This document shows positions 51,237 through 63,529 of a stretch of DNA of 64,000 nt, in pieces. The translations under genes and the position numbers were made by a program. Position 1 is the first letter of the stretch. Every line of letters starts with the position of its first letter. Location: NCBI GenBank assembly GCA_041483135.1, contig JBGPFE010000014.1, positions 1 to 64,000 on the forward strand, read 5' to 3'. Under the pieces are notes generated by a model that ran no database searches, was not told the DNA's origin, and saw nothing but the letters and a program-made list of their open reading frames with translations. The stretch is from PALSA-1004 sp041483135. Its GTDB lineage: Bacteria; Pseudomonadota; Gammaproteobacteria; Burkholderiales; SG8-41.

Positions 51237-52202
51237 TCATAGACTCCACGCGCCGCGCACCATCGCCACGCCATGCGCGCCGCAGTTCCACGCCTGCTCC
51301 AGATCAATCGCACGCATACCGCCGAGCGCATACACCGGCAGCGGATAATCGTGAATCAACCGCGCGAATTGCCGCCAGCCCAACAGTTTCGCGCCCGGGT
51401 GGCTGGGTGTTGCGGCTACCGGCCCGAGCACGACGAAATCGAATCCGAGATCGCGCGCATGCTCAAGCTCGGCGACATCGTGGCACGACGCGCCGCACCA
51501 CTCGCAGTCGGGGCGGCGCGCTGCCGCCATCAACCGCGATGCCGTGAAATGCACCCCGTCCGCGCCTGCTTGAGCCGCGATATCGGGCGTGCCATTGACG
51601 AGCACGCGCGCGCCATAGCGGCAGGCGTGCGCGACGACTTCTGCCGCGAACCCTTGCAGGGCATCGTCGGCGAGCTGCTTTTCCCGCACCTGGACGAGCC
51701 GCAGACCGTTGCGCAGCGATTGCTCGAGCCGCGCCATGAACGCTTCGCGGCCGAGCTCGCCGGCGCAGGTTATTCCGTAAACGTGCGGCAGCGCGAGCGC
51801 GCGCAGGACCGGGCCGTTGGCCGGCAGCAGCGGCGCGACCGTGATATCGCGTACCGACTGCCAGGCAAACTGCTGCAGCTCCCTGCCGTGCAACTCGCCC
51901 GACCACTTGAGGACACGGAAAAAACGCAGCCGCACCGCGGCGTGTGAATAATCGAAATCGCGAGTTATCCATGGATAGGCGGTGATCGCATCGATGCCCA
52001 GCTCTTCGTGCAGCTCGCGTTTGAGCGCCGCCGCTGTCGCTTCGCCGGCTTCGACCTTGCCGCCGGGAAATTCCCAGTAACCGGCGTAGACTTTGCCCGC
52101 CGGCCGCTGCGCGAGCAGAAAGTCGCCGCGCCCGTTGAATATCACCGCGGCGACGACCTCGATCCGCTGCGACGCTGCCACGGCGGCTGTTCCGGCCGGC
52201 AT
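51237..52202 (-). CDS. Nudix hydrolase (MutT-like) fused to thiamine-phosphate-synthase-like domain
   Basis: This 321-residue protein has an N-terminal Nudix domain with the full box GGKVEAGE...RELHEELGI (residues ~43-65) and a C-terminal ThiE-like TIM barrel (VQVREKQLADDALQG, GADGVHFTAS, FVVLGPVAATPSHPGA). The pairing is common in Beta- and Gammaproteobacteria, where the protein is called MutT or Nudix and probably cleans 8-oxo-dGTP. I chose the ATG at 52202, 8 bases after the DUF815 stop; the longer frame runs inside that gene. Confidence 0.88.
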   Translation of the reverse strand: MPAGTAAVAASQRIEVVAAVIFNGRGDFLLAQRPAGKVYAGYWEFPGGKVEAGEATAAALKRELHEELGIDAITAYPWITRDFDYSHAAVRLRFFRVLKWSGELHGRELQQFAWQSVRDITVAPLLPANGPVLRALALPHVYGITCAGELGREAFMARLEQSLRNGLRLVQVREKQLADDALQGFAAEVVAHACRYGARVLVNGTPDIAAQAGADGVHFTASRLMAAARRPDCEWCGASCHDVAELEHARDLGFDFVVLGPVAATPSHPGAKLLGWRQFARLIHDYPLPVYALGGMRAIDLEQAWNCGAHGVAMVRGAWSL

Positions 52203-52210
52203 TGCGCCGG

Positions 52211-53079
52211 CTATTTGCCGCGCGCGATACGCGAGCGCCCGGCCCAGTCGCGCGCGAACTGCCACGCGACGCGTCCACTGCGCGAGCCGCGCTGCAGCGC
52301 CCATTGCAGCGCCGCCTGCCGCACCGCTTCGGAATCGGCGCCGGTGATTTTGTAGTGCCCGAGCCACTGCGCGACGATCTCCAGGTACTCGTCCTGGTCG
52401 AACGGATAGAACGACACCCAGACGCCGAAGCGCTCCGACAGCGAAATTTTTTCCTCGACGGTCTCGCCCGGATGGATTTCGTCGTCGACACGCGTGGTTT
52501 CGAGGTTTTCCGCCATGTATTCCGGCATCAGATGACGGCGGTTCGATGTCGCGTAAATCAGGCAATTCTCGGATGCGGCCGCGACCGAGCCGTCGAGCAC
52601 GACCTTGAGCGCCTTGAAGCCCTGCTCATCGGAATCGAACGACAGGTCATCGCAGAACAGGATGAAGCGCTCCGGATGGCTGTCGATATGATCGACGATT
52701 TCCGGCAGGTCGATCAGGTCCTGTTTTTCGACCTCGATCACGCGCAACCCGCGCGGCGCGTATTTGTTGAGCAGCGCCTTGATCAGCGACGATTTGCCGG
52801 TGCCGCGCGCGCCGGTCAGCAGCACGTTATTGGCGGGATAGCCTTCGACGAACTGGCGCGTGTTCTGCTCGACTATCTTCTTTTGCCGGTCGATCCCGTG
52901 CAGGTCGCTCAAGGCTATTTTGTGCACGTGCCGCACGGATTCGATAACGCCGCGGCCGTTGCGCTTGCGCCAGCGGAATGCAATCGACTTCCAGTCGGTC
53001 GGCACCGGCCCAGCAGGCAGCAGCTTCTCGAGGCGCGCGAGCAGCGCGTCGGCGCGTTGAATCAGTTTATCGGTATCGC

Positions 53080-53083
<4 letters not shown>
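52211..53083 (-). CDS. DUF815 family AAA-type ATP-binding protein
   Basis: This 290-residue ATPase has Walker A LTGARGTGKSS near residue 88, Walker B FILFCDDLSF and a sensor-like IYATSNRRH. DUF815 proteins are P-loop NTPases of unknown role in many Proteobacteria, often near argJ and mutT as here. The ATG at 53083 overlaps the argJ stop by 4 bases. A longer frame to 53131 lies inside argJ. Confidence 0.88.
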
Positions 53084-54318
<1,235 letters not shown>

Positions 54319-54328
54319 GGGAAATGCG

Positions 54329-54405
54329 GTGAATCGTAAATGGCAAATGGGGAAAGGCAAGCGCGCCGCGTTGCGCGTTCTTGCCTTTCACCGTTCACGA
54401 TTCAC
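54329..54405. repeat. Long imperfect hairpin between secA and argJ
   Basis: GTGAATCGT (54329-54337) pairs with ACGATTCAC (54397-54405), and GAAAGGCAAG (54352-54361) pairs with CTTGCCTTTC (54380-54389), around a CG-rich centre. Both flanking genes are on the minus strand, so it could end the secA message upstream of argJ. Confidence 0.6.
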
Positions 54406-54424
54406 TATTCACTATTTACTGCTT

Positions 54425-57145
<2,721 letters not shown>

Positions 57146-57171
57146 GAATTACTGAGAATGTTCACCTAAAT

Positions 57172-57199
57172 AAAAAGGGGTGGGGAAACACCCCACCCC
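57172..57199 (-). terminator. Rho-independent terminator of the M23 peptidase gene
   Basis: Read on the minus strand, GGGGTGGGG (57199-57191) pairs with CCCCACCCC (57185-57177) around TGTTT, followed by TTTTTA (57176-57171). It starts 26 bases after the peptidase stop codon and ends just before secA. Confidence 0.85.
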
Positions 57200-57224
57200 C
57201 TCGCAACCTCAAACCGCAAGCGCG

Positions 57225-58145
57225 CTAACTGGGCAAGCGGAGAAAGCGCACCGGATTCAGCGGGGCCCCATTCTGGCGCACCTCGAAATGCAGATGCGGG
57301 CCGGTGGCGCGTCCGGTGCTGCCGACCTGGCCGATTTCTCCACCGCTCAGCACCACGTCACCGACCTTGACCAGACGTTTCGACAGATGCGCGTAACGCG
57401 AGATCAACCCGTTGCCGTGATCAATCTCGATCATATTACCATATTGAGGGTGGAAATCGGAGTAGGCGACCACGCCGCCGGCGGCGGCACGCGCCGGGGT
57501 GCCGACCTCGGCCATGAAATCCATGCCCTCATGAAATGCGCGCATCCCGTTGAACGGATCGATGCGCCAGCCGTAGTTCGACGAATACCAGCCGCCTTCT
57601 ACCGGCAGTACCGACGGCAGCAGTTTTTTCTTCGCGCTGTCGACGATCATCAGCGAATCCAGGATGCCGAGCTTCTCGCTGCGGTCGTCCATCTGCCGGG
57701 TGAGCAGATCAACCTGGCGGCTAAGGTCGCCGAACGACAGATCGTAAGTCGGCAGCGTCGATACCGCGCCGCCGCGTCCCGGCGCCTGGTCGAACATGAA
57801 TTCCTGGGGTTTGAAGCCGGCGGTCTTGGCGAGGCGCTCGCCGAGCGTGTCAAGCCGCAGCAGCTGCGCCTGCATCTGGCCCAGCTTGGTGGCCAGCGCG
57901 TTCAGGTTTTCGCGCAGGTAGCTTTGCGTTTTCTCGTTCTGTTCCTGTTGCGCGCTCAGGATCAGGGTGTTCAGCAGCGGGCTGTTGACGCTGGAGGCGT
58001 AGCGCAGCATGAAGTACTGCAGCCCGAGCGCCACGACCAGCACGCCGAGCAGAATCGCGCCCGCGCCGAGCAGCAGATGCGGGGCGGAGAGCGTGAGCGT
58101 CCGCGCCCTGGTCAGTTTCCCGGAAACTAGAATTATGTTCATCAT
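57225..58145 (-). CDS. M23 family metallopeptidase
   Basis: This 306-residue protein has a short cytoplasmic start, one membrane segment (LLLGAGAILLGVLVVALGLQYF, residues ~25-46), a coiled region (~60-150) and a C-terminal M23 domain with the zinc ligands in FHEGMDF and HLHFEV. The domain cuts peptide crossbridges in peptidoglycan, or regulates amidases if inactive. The gene is usually found between DUF721 and secA in Betaproteobacteria. Confidence 0.92.
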   Translation of the reverse strand: MMNIILVSGKLTRARTLTLSAPHLLLGAGAILLGVLVVALGLQYFMLRYASSVNSPLLNTLILSAQQEQNEKTQSYLRENLNALATKLGQMQAQLLRLDTLGERLAKTAGFKPQEFMFDQAPGRGGAVSTLPTYDLSFGDLSRQVDLLTRQMDDRSEKLGILDSLMIVDSAKKKLLPSVLPVEGGWYSSNYGWRIDPFNGMRAFHEGMDFMAEVGTPARAAAGGVVAYSDFHPQYGNMIEIDHGNGLISRYAHLSKRLVKVGDVVLSGGEIGQVGSTGRATGPHLHFEVRQNGAPLNPVRFLRLPS

Positions 58146-58163
58146 TGCTCCACAATCTCAGCC

Positions 58164-58604
58164 ATGCCTGCGCACAAGATCGACTTCTACCTGAACTCGT
58201 CGAGCAGCTTGCGCTCGCTGGCCCATGCGGCCCGGCGAATTGCCCAACTGCAGCAGGTATTCCTGAAAAACGCGCCGCAACCGTTGACACAAGCGTGCTG
58301 CGTCAAGCAGTTGCGCGCGGGAACCCTCGTTCTCTTGGCTGAAAATGCGGCGATTGCCGCGAAACTTAAGCAGCTCGCCCCTAGATTATTAACTGCTTAC
58401 GAAAAACAGGGGTTCGAGATTACTTCAATCCGGGTGGAAGTGCAAGTTAAGGAGGCCGCGTCAAACCCTGATCCGAAACGCGTGCCGAAGCAATTAAGCT
58501 CTGAATCTATTGAGAATTTAGAAAAGCTCGCGGCCGGCCTCGAAGACTCGCCACTGAAGCAGGCGCTAACTAATCTGGCGGCGCGCCAGCGCGGTGAAAG
58601 CTAG
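58164..58604 (+). CDS. DUF721 family protein (DciA-like)
   Basis: This 146-residue protein starts at the ATG 58164, divergent from the M23 gene by 18 bases. The DUF721 pattern is seen in CCVKQLRAGTLVLLAENAAIAAKLKQLAPRLL. Relatives include DciA, which helps load the replicative helicase DnaB in bacteria without DnaC. The C-terminal third is a charged linker. The exact role here is inferred. Confidence 0.85.
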   Translation: MPAHKIDFYLNSSSSLRSLAHAARRIAQLQQVFLKNAPQPLTQACCVKQLRAGTLVLLAENAAIAAKLKQLAPRLLTAYEKQGFEITSIRVEVQVKEAASNPDPKRVPKQLSSESIENLEKLAAGLEDSPLKQALTNLAARQRGES

Positions 58605-58738
58605 TTGATTCAGCGCGGTTTCATGGAATTTATTGCGGGGTCTGAGCTGTCCCATTTTGACCGATCGGGCTACGGGTTTTATCCCGAATGTCGCAAGGAA
58701 GCTGCCGGCCCGCGCACAGGTTGTCATTTGGCCGCGGC

Positions 58739-58924
58739 TTAAATCACCAGCACCAGGCGCTCGAACAGCAGGAACACGAGCACGATGATGGCCATCACCA
58801 TGCCGTATTTCAGCACCTGCCACGCGAAAGTCACGTAACGCCGGTTTCTGGTCAGCAAATACATCACCAGCGAGGCGCCGATGGTGATCAGCAGCAGGAA
58901 ACCGACGATGCGCAGGACCAGCAT
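58739..58924 (-). CDS. Small membrane protein of unknown function
   Basis: This 61-residue protein has two hydrophobic segments (LVLRIVGFLLLITIGASLVM and YGMVMAIIVLVFLLFERLVL) joined by a basic loop TRNRRY. A similar small gene occurs beside lpxC in related bacteria. Its ribosome site is weak (TAGGGCAAT before the ATG). No function is known to me. Confidence 0.7.
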   Translation of the reverse strand: MLVLRIVGFLLLITIGASLVMYLLTRNRRYVTFAWQVLKYGMVMAIIVLVFLLFERLVLVI

Positions 58925-58963
58925 GTTTTATTGCCCTAGAGAGAACCCCTGCCAAAGCCCCGG

Positions 58964-58983
58964 ATTCCAGCGTGCGCTGGAAT
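58964..58983. repeat. Short palindromic repeat of the ATTCCAGCG type
   Basis: ATTCCAGCG (58964-58972) and CGCTGGAAT (58975-58983) flank two bases; the surroundings CCCCGG and GACA complete a form seen in many proteobacterial genomes. It lies 6 bases downstream of the lpxC stop. Confidence 0.6.
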
Positions 58984-58988
58984 GACAC

Positions 58989-59900
58989 CTAGGCAAGCGC
59001 GGGCTGGGTGGAGGCAACGAAGGCGGGCGCGTCTGCGGCGCGGAAACTCACGTACTCCCACGCCTCTTTACTCTCCAGCAGGCGCCGCAGCAGCATGTTG
59101 TTGAGCGCGTGTCCTGATTTGTGCGCGGCGAACATGCCGATCACCGGATGGCCGAGCAGATAGAGGTCGCCGATCGCGTCGAGCACTTTGTGCTTGACGA
59201 ACTCGTCGTCGTAGCGCAGGCCGTCGTTATTGAGCACGCGGTATGCGTCGAGCACGATCGCGTTGTCGAGCGAGCCGCCGAGCGCCAGGCCCTGCCCGCG
59301 CATCCATTCGACTTCATGCATGAAACCGAAAGTGCGTGCGCGGCTTACTTCCTTTATGTACGAGGTGGTCGCAAAATCTACGCATACCGACTTGGCCGAA
59401 TTCTCGAACACCGGGTGGTCGAAATCGATGCTGAACTCGATCTTGAAGCCGTTGTGCGGTGCGAAGCGCGCCATTTTGTCGCCGTCGGTGACTTCGACCG
59501 GTTTCAGTATGCGGATGAATTTTTTCGCGGCCGGCTGCTCCTCGATGCCCGCCGACTGCAGCAGGAACACGAATGGCCCGGCGCTGCCGTCCATGATCGG
59601 CACTTCACCCGCCGACACGTCGACATACAGATTATCGATGCCGAGACCGGCAAGCGCCGACATCAAATGCTCGACCGTCGACACGCGCACGCCGTCCTGC
59701 TCGAGGCAGGACGCCAACCGGGTATCGCCGACATGATAGGGATCAGCCTTGATCGCGACCGGCTGCGGCAGATCGACGCGGGTGAACACGATGCCGGTAT
59801 CGGGCGCCGCCGGGCGCAGGGTCATGAACACCTTTTCGCCGGTATGCAGGCCGACACCAGTGGCGCGGATGATGTTTTTCAGTGTGCGTTGCTTGATCAC
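58989..59900 (-). CDS. lpxC: UDP-3-O-acyl-N-acetylglucosamine deacetylase
   Basis: This 303-residue zinc enzyme makes the first committed step of lipid A. Zinc ligands are in STVEHLMSALAG and HKVLDAIGDLYLLGH, and the catalytic HKSGHALNN is present. It lies between ftsZ and the small membrane protein gene, as usual. The length is normal. Confidence 0.97.
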   Translation of the reverse strand: MIKQRTLKNIIRATGVGLHTGEKVFMTLRPAAPDTGIVFTRVDLPQPVAIKADPYHVGDTRLASCLEQDGVRVSTVEHLMSALAGLGIDNLYVDVSAGEVPIMDGSAGPFVFLLQSAGIEEQPAAKKFIRILKPVEVTDGDKMARFAPHNGFKIEFSIDFDHPVFENSAKSVCVDFATTSYIKEVSRARTFGFMHEVEWMRGQGLALGGSLDNAIVLDAYRVLNNDGLRYDDEFVKHKVLDAIGDLYLLGHPVIGMFAAHKSGHALNNMLLRRLLESKEAWEYVSFRAADAPAFVASTQPALA

Positions 59901-60044
59901 GAATTAACTCTTTGATTTTCCAGCTTCTTAAAAAATGATTTTATCACGGTCGATGCCGGCCCGGCAAAACCCGCGGGCAGGCGACAGCCTCCGTTGGCTG
60001 TTTATCGTCCAGCGGCAAGCGGGCGGCGGCCCGAAAGCCGCCGC

Positions 60045-61208
60045 TTAATCAGCCTGCTTGCGCAGAAACGCCGGTATATCCAGCATCTCGACGCCCGACT
60101 GCCGCATCGCCTCCACGGTCTGATTGCGGTTGCGCCGCATCACCGCCGGCTGGTCGAGCTCCTCGTAATTGACGGGACCGGATGCCGGCGCGCCGTCAGT
60201 GCCGGTTGCCGACATCACCACCGTCAGCGGTTTCGGCTGCATGCGCGCATGGGTCTTGCCGAGGCCGGTCGCGACGATCGTCACGCGCAGTTCGTCACCG
60301 AGCTCATCGTCATACACCGTGCCGATGATGGGTGAGGCAGTGTCGGCCGCATACGCCTTGACCACGTCCATCGCGTCATAGACTTCCTGCAGCTGCAGGC
60401 TGTCCTTGGCGGCCGAGATGTTGATCAGCACGCCACGCGCGTCGGCCATGTCGATGTCCTCGAGCAGCGGGCACGCGACTGCCTGTTCGGCCGCCATGCG
60501 CGCGCGGTCGGTGCCGACCGCTTTGGCCGAGCCCATCATCGCGACGCCGGTCTCCGACATCACAGTCTTCACGTCGGCGAAGTCGACGTTGATCATGCCC
60601 GGGCAACTGATGATTTCGGCAATGCCGGCGACCGCGCCGTGCAGCACGTCGTTCGCCGCGCGGAACGCTTCGTTGAGCGTGACCTGGTTGCCGAGCACCT
60701 GCATCAGCTTGTCGTTCGGCACCACGATCAGCGAGTTGACGTGCTGCGCCAGCGCGTCGAGCCCTTCCTGCGCGACTTTCTGGCGCTTGCCCTCGAACGC
60801 GAACGGCCGGGTCACGACCGCCACCGTGAGGATGCCAAGCTCGTGCGCGATTTCGGCCACCACCGGCGCAGCACCCGTGCCGGTGCCGCCGCCCATGCCG
60901 GCAGTCAGGAACAGCATGTCGGCGCCGCGCAAGAGCTCGATGATGCGCTCTCTGTCCTCGATCGCCGCCTGCCGGCCGACCTCGGGATTGGCGCCCGCGC
61001 CGAGCCCCTTGGTTATGTTGGCGCCGAGCTGCAGCTGGATGCGCGCCTGGGTGCGCTTCAACGCCTGCATGTCGGTGTTGGCGCAGATGAACTCGACGCC
61101 TTTCACCCCGTAGGCGATCATGTGATCGACCGCGTTGCCGCCGCAACCGCCGACCCCGATCACCTTGAGCACTGCTTCCTGTGACGGAATTTCCATGATT
61201 TCAAACAT
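60045..61208 (-). CDS. ftsZ: Cell division GTPase FtsZ
   Basis: This 387-residue tubulin homologue forms the division ring. It has GVGGCGGNAVDHM, the tubulin signature GGGTGTGAAP and a C-terminal peptide ending DIPAFLRKQAD that binds FtsA and ZipA. The gap to lpxC (144 bases) contains a GC-rich hairpin (GGCGGC/GCCGCC at about 60025-60050) and then an AT-rich stretch before lpxC. Confidence 0.98.
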   Translation of the reverse strand: MFEIMEIPSQEAVLKVIGVGGCGGNAVDHMIAYGVKGVEFICANTDMQALKRTQARIQLQLGANITKGLGAGANPEVGRQAAIEDRERIIELLRGADMLFLTAGMGGGTGTGAAPVVAEIAHELGILTVAVVTRPFAFEGKRQKVAQEGLDALAQHVNSLIVVPNDKLMQVLGNQVTLNEAFRAANDVLHGAVAGIAEIISCPGMINVDFADVKTVMSETGVAMMGSAKAVGTDRARMAAEQAVACPLLEDIDMADARGVLINISAAKDSLQLQEVYDAMDVVKAYAADTASPIIGTVYDDELGDELRVTIVATGLGKTHARMQPKPLTVVMSATGTDGAPASGPVNYEELDQPAVMRRNRNQTVEAMRQSGVEMLDIPAFLRKQAD

Positions 61209-61306
61209 AGCTGCCTCCTGTGACTAAAGTAGAAACAAAACCCGCGAATTACCGACTTCGTTGCCGCTGAATTTCAGATTCCCGCGCTTACGCATTCCCG
61301 TGCTCC

Positions 61307-62548
61307 TCAAAAATTTCCCTTGAACCAGCTTTTCATGCGCTCGATCAATCCGTGCAGCGTGCCGATCTGCGCCTGCGCCAATTCATGCTGGCGCTGCTGT
61401 TGCAGCCCGAGCAGCAGCAGACCGACGGCCGTCGCGTAGCGCGGATTGCGCACCACTTCCGACAGGCCGCCGCGGTATTGCGGTTGGCCGATGCGCACCG
61501 GCATGTGGAAAATTTCTTCGCCGAGCTCGACCATGCCCTGCATCGAGCTCGAGCCGCCGGTGATGACGATCCCCGACGACAGCAGATCTTCGTAACCCGA
61601 GCGGCGCAGCTCCGATTGCACCAGCGAATACAGCTCCTCGATGCGCGGCTCGATCACTTCGGCGAGCGTCTGGCGCGACAGCTGGCGCGGGCCGCGCTCG
61701 CCGATACCGGGCACCTCGACCATGTGCTGCGGGTCGGCGAGCTGTCTGAGCGCGCAGCCGAAGCGTTGCTTGATGTCTTCGGCATCTTTAGTGGGGGTCC
61801 GCAACGCCATCGCGATGTCATGGGTGATCTGGTCGCCGGCGATCGGGATCACGCCGGTGTGGCGGATCGCGCCTTGCGTGAAGATTGCGATGTCGGTGGT
61901 ACCGCCGCCGATGTCGACCAGGCATACGCCCAGGTCCTTCTCGTCTTCCGAGACCACGGCGGTCGCCGAGGCGAGCGGCTGCAGGATCAGGTCGCGCACT
62001 TCGAGCCCGCAGCGCCGCACGCACTTGATGATGTTCTGCGCCGCCGACACCGCGCCGGTCACGATGTGCACGCTGACTTCGAGCCGCACGCCGCTCATGC
62101 CGAGCGGCTCGCGCACGTCGCCCTGGCCGTCGACGATGAACTCCTGGTTCAGGATATGCAGCACCTGCTGGTCGGCCGGGATCGGGATCGCTTTCGCGGT
62201 TTCGATCACGCGCTCGACATCCTGCTGCATCACTTCGCCGCGGTCCTTGATCGCGACCATGCCGCGCGAATTGATGCTTTTGATATGGCTGCCGGCAATC
62301 CCGGTATAAACGTCGCGGATCTTGCAATCGGCCATCAGCTCGGCCTCTTCGAGCGCGCGCTGGATCGCGTTGACCGTCGCTTCGATGTTGACGACCACGC
62401 CTTTCTTGAGGCCTTTCGACGGATGGCTGCCCATGCCGATCACCTCGAACCCGCCGTCCGGGCGCACTTCGGCGACGATCGCCGCGATCTTCGACGTGCC
62501 GATGTCGAGACCGACGATCAGGTTCCTGTTTTCTTTCGCCTTGCTCAT
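61307..62548 (-). CDS. ftsA: Cell division protein FtsA
   Basis: This 413-residue actin-like ATPase tethers FtsZ to the membrane. It has GLDIGTSKIAAIVAEV at the start, the 1C domain, VDIGGGTTDIAIF for phosphate binding and a C-terminal amphipathic helix (LIERMKSWFKGNF). It precedes ftsZ by 98 bases and follows ftsQ by 16 bases. Confidence 0.98.
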   Translation of the reverse strand: MSKAKENRNLIVGLDIGTSKIAAIVAEVRPDGGFEVIGMGSHPSKGLKKGVVVNIEATVNAIQRALEEAELMADCKIRDVYTGIAGSHIKSINSRGMVAIKDRGEVMQQDVERVIETAKAIPIPADQQVLHILNQEFIVDGQGDVREPLGMSGVRLEVSVHIVTGAVSAAQNIIKCVRRCGLEVRDLILQPLASATAVVSEDEKDLGVCLVDIGGGTTDIAIFTQGAIRHTGVIPIAGDQITHDIAMALRTPTKDAEDIKQRFGCALRQLADPQHMVEVPGIGERGPRQLSRQTLAEVIEPRIEELYSLVQSELRRSGYEDLLSSGIVITGGSSSMQGMVELGEEIFHMPVRIGQPQYRGGLSEVVRNPRYATAVGLLLLGLQQQRQHELAQAQIGTLHGLIERMKSWFKGNF

Positions 62549-62564
62549 TGACTCATCTCCGCAC

Positions 62565-63479
62565 TCATCCGGTCGCGCGCGCTGTCTTGCCGCCGCGGCG
62601 TTTTTCCCGCGGGTCGTGTCTCAATTCGGGTATGCGCACCGCAAACCCGTTCGGGTAACGCAGGTCGACGTAGTCGAGCTTGCGTTGCAGCCGGTTGACG
62701 GTGCGGTCGTAGACCGCGGTGAAGCGGTCGAGCCGCGACTCGATGCTGTCGCGCCCGAGTTCGATGACGAGGCCGCTGTCAAGACGGACCTGCCATGCGC
62801 GCCGCGGCGACACCTGGACTTGCACCGGCACCTGTCCGATCGCGGCGAGGCTGCGCTGAAAATAGCCGTACTGGATCGCCATCACCTTGGCGCTCTCGGG
62901 CGGTCCGATGAAGAGCGGCAGCGCGCCGCCGGAGGTCGGAACAGGGGCCCCCTTGGGGGATGTGACCCCGGAGACGGATGCAACGCCTGCGCTCGACAGC
63001 GCCGCGCCAGACTCGCGGCTGCTCGCATCCCGCAAGCGGGTCCCTCCTCCACGCTCCGCCGGCCCCTGCTCCCTGCTCGCGGGCGCGCCGTCGGAGGCCG
63101 CGGTGAACACTTCACCCTGCGTGTTGATGAGCGCCGCGTCGCCCCAGCGCGCGAGCGGCACGTGCTCTTCGAGTGCGACGTCGAGCCGGTCCGGCCACTG
63201 GCGGCGCACGTTGACTTTGCGCACCCACGGCAGCTTTTCGAATGCGGCCCGCGCGGCAGCCAGATCGAGCGTGAAGAAATTGCCCTGCAGCTCGCGTCTG
63301 ACGATCGTCTCGACCTGATCGAGCGTGACGTGCGAGAGCTCACCGTTGATGCGCACCTCGCGCAGCGGAAACGCGGGCAGCCGCACCACGTAATGCACCG
63401 CACCGTAGGCAGCGAGCAGGAACGCCGACGCAAACAACAGGCTGGCCACCGCGTTCAAGAGGTCGGGCTTATCCCACAT
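62565..63479 (-). CDS. ftsQ: Cell division protein FtsQ with an unusual internal insertion
   Basis: This 304-residue bitopic protein has one membrane helix (residues ~12-33), a POTRA domain (FPLREVRINGELSHVT, VNVRRQWPDRLDVALEEHVPLARW) and a beta domain. Between GEVFTAAS and ALPLFIGP lies a ~50-residue low-complexity stretch rich in Gly, Ala, Ser and Arg (about residues 132-184) absent from typical FtsQ. Its DNA (62928-63086) resembles a mobile intergenic repeat inserted in frame. The rest is intact, so the protein is probably functional. Confidence 0.92.
   Translation of the reverse strand: MWDKPDLLNAVASLLFASAFLLAAYGAVHYVVRLPAFPLREVRINGELSHVTLDQVETIVRRELQGNFFTLDLAAARAAFEKLPWVRKVNVRRQWPDRLDVALEEHVPLARWGDAALINTQGEVFTAASDGAPASREQGPAERGGGTRLRDASSRESGAALSSAGVASVSGVTSPKGAPVPTSGGALPLFIGPPESAKVMAIQYGYFQRSLAAIGQVPVQVQVSPRRAWQVRLDSGLVIELGRDSIESRLDRFTAVYDRTVNRLQRKLDYVDLRYPNGFAVRIPELRHDPREKRRGGKTARATG
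62928..63086. repeat. In-frame repeat-like insertion inside ftsQ
   Basis: The ~159 bases are 3n long, rich in G and C and hold small palindromes such as CCCGCAAGCGGG and GGGGCCCCC-type steps. The encoded residues look like translated spacer DNA. Its borders are estimated from the FtsQ comparison and may be off by a few codons. Confidence 0.45.
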
Positions 63480-63529
63480 AACGAAGACCGTTGCGGGTTG
63501 AGGGTTGCGGGTTGCGAGTCAATGTCGTC

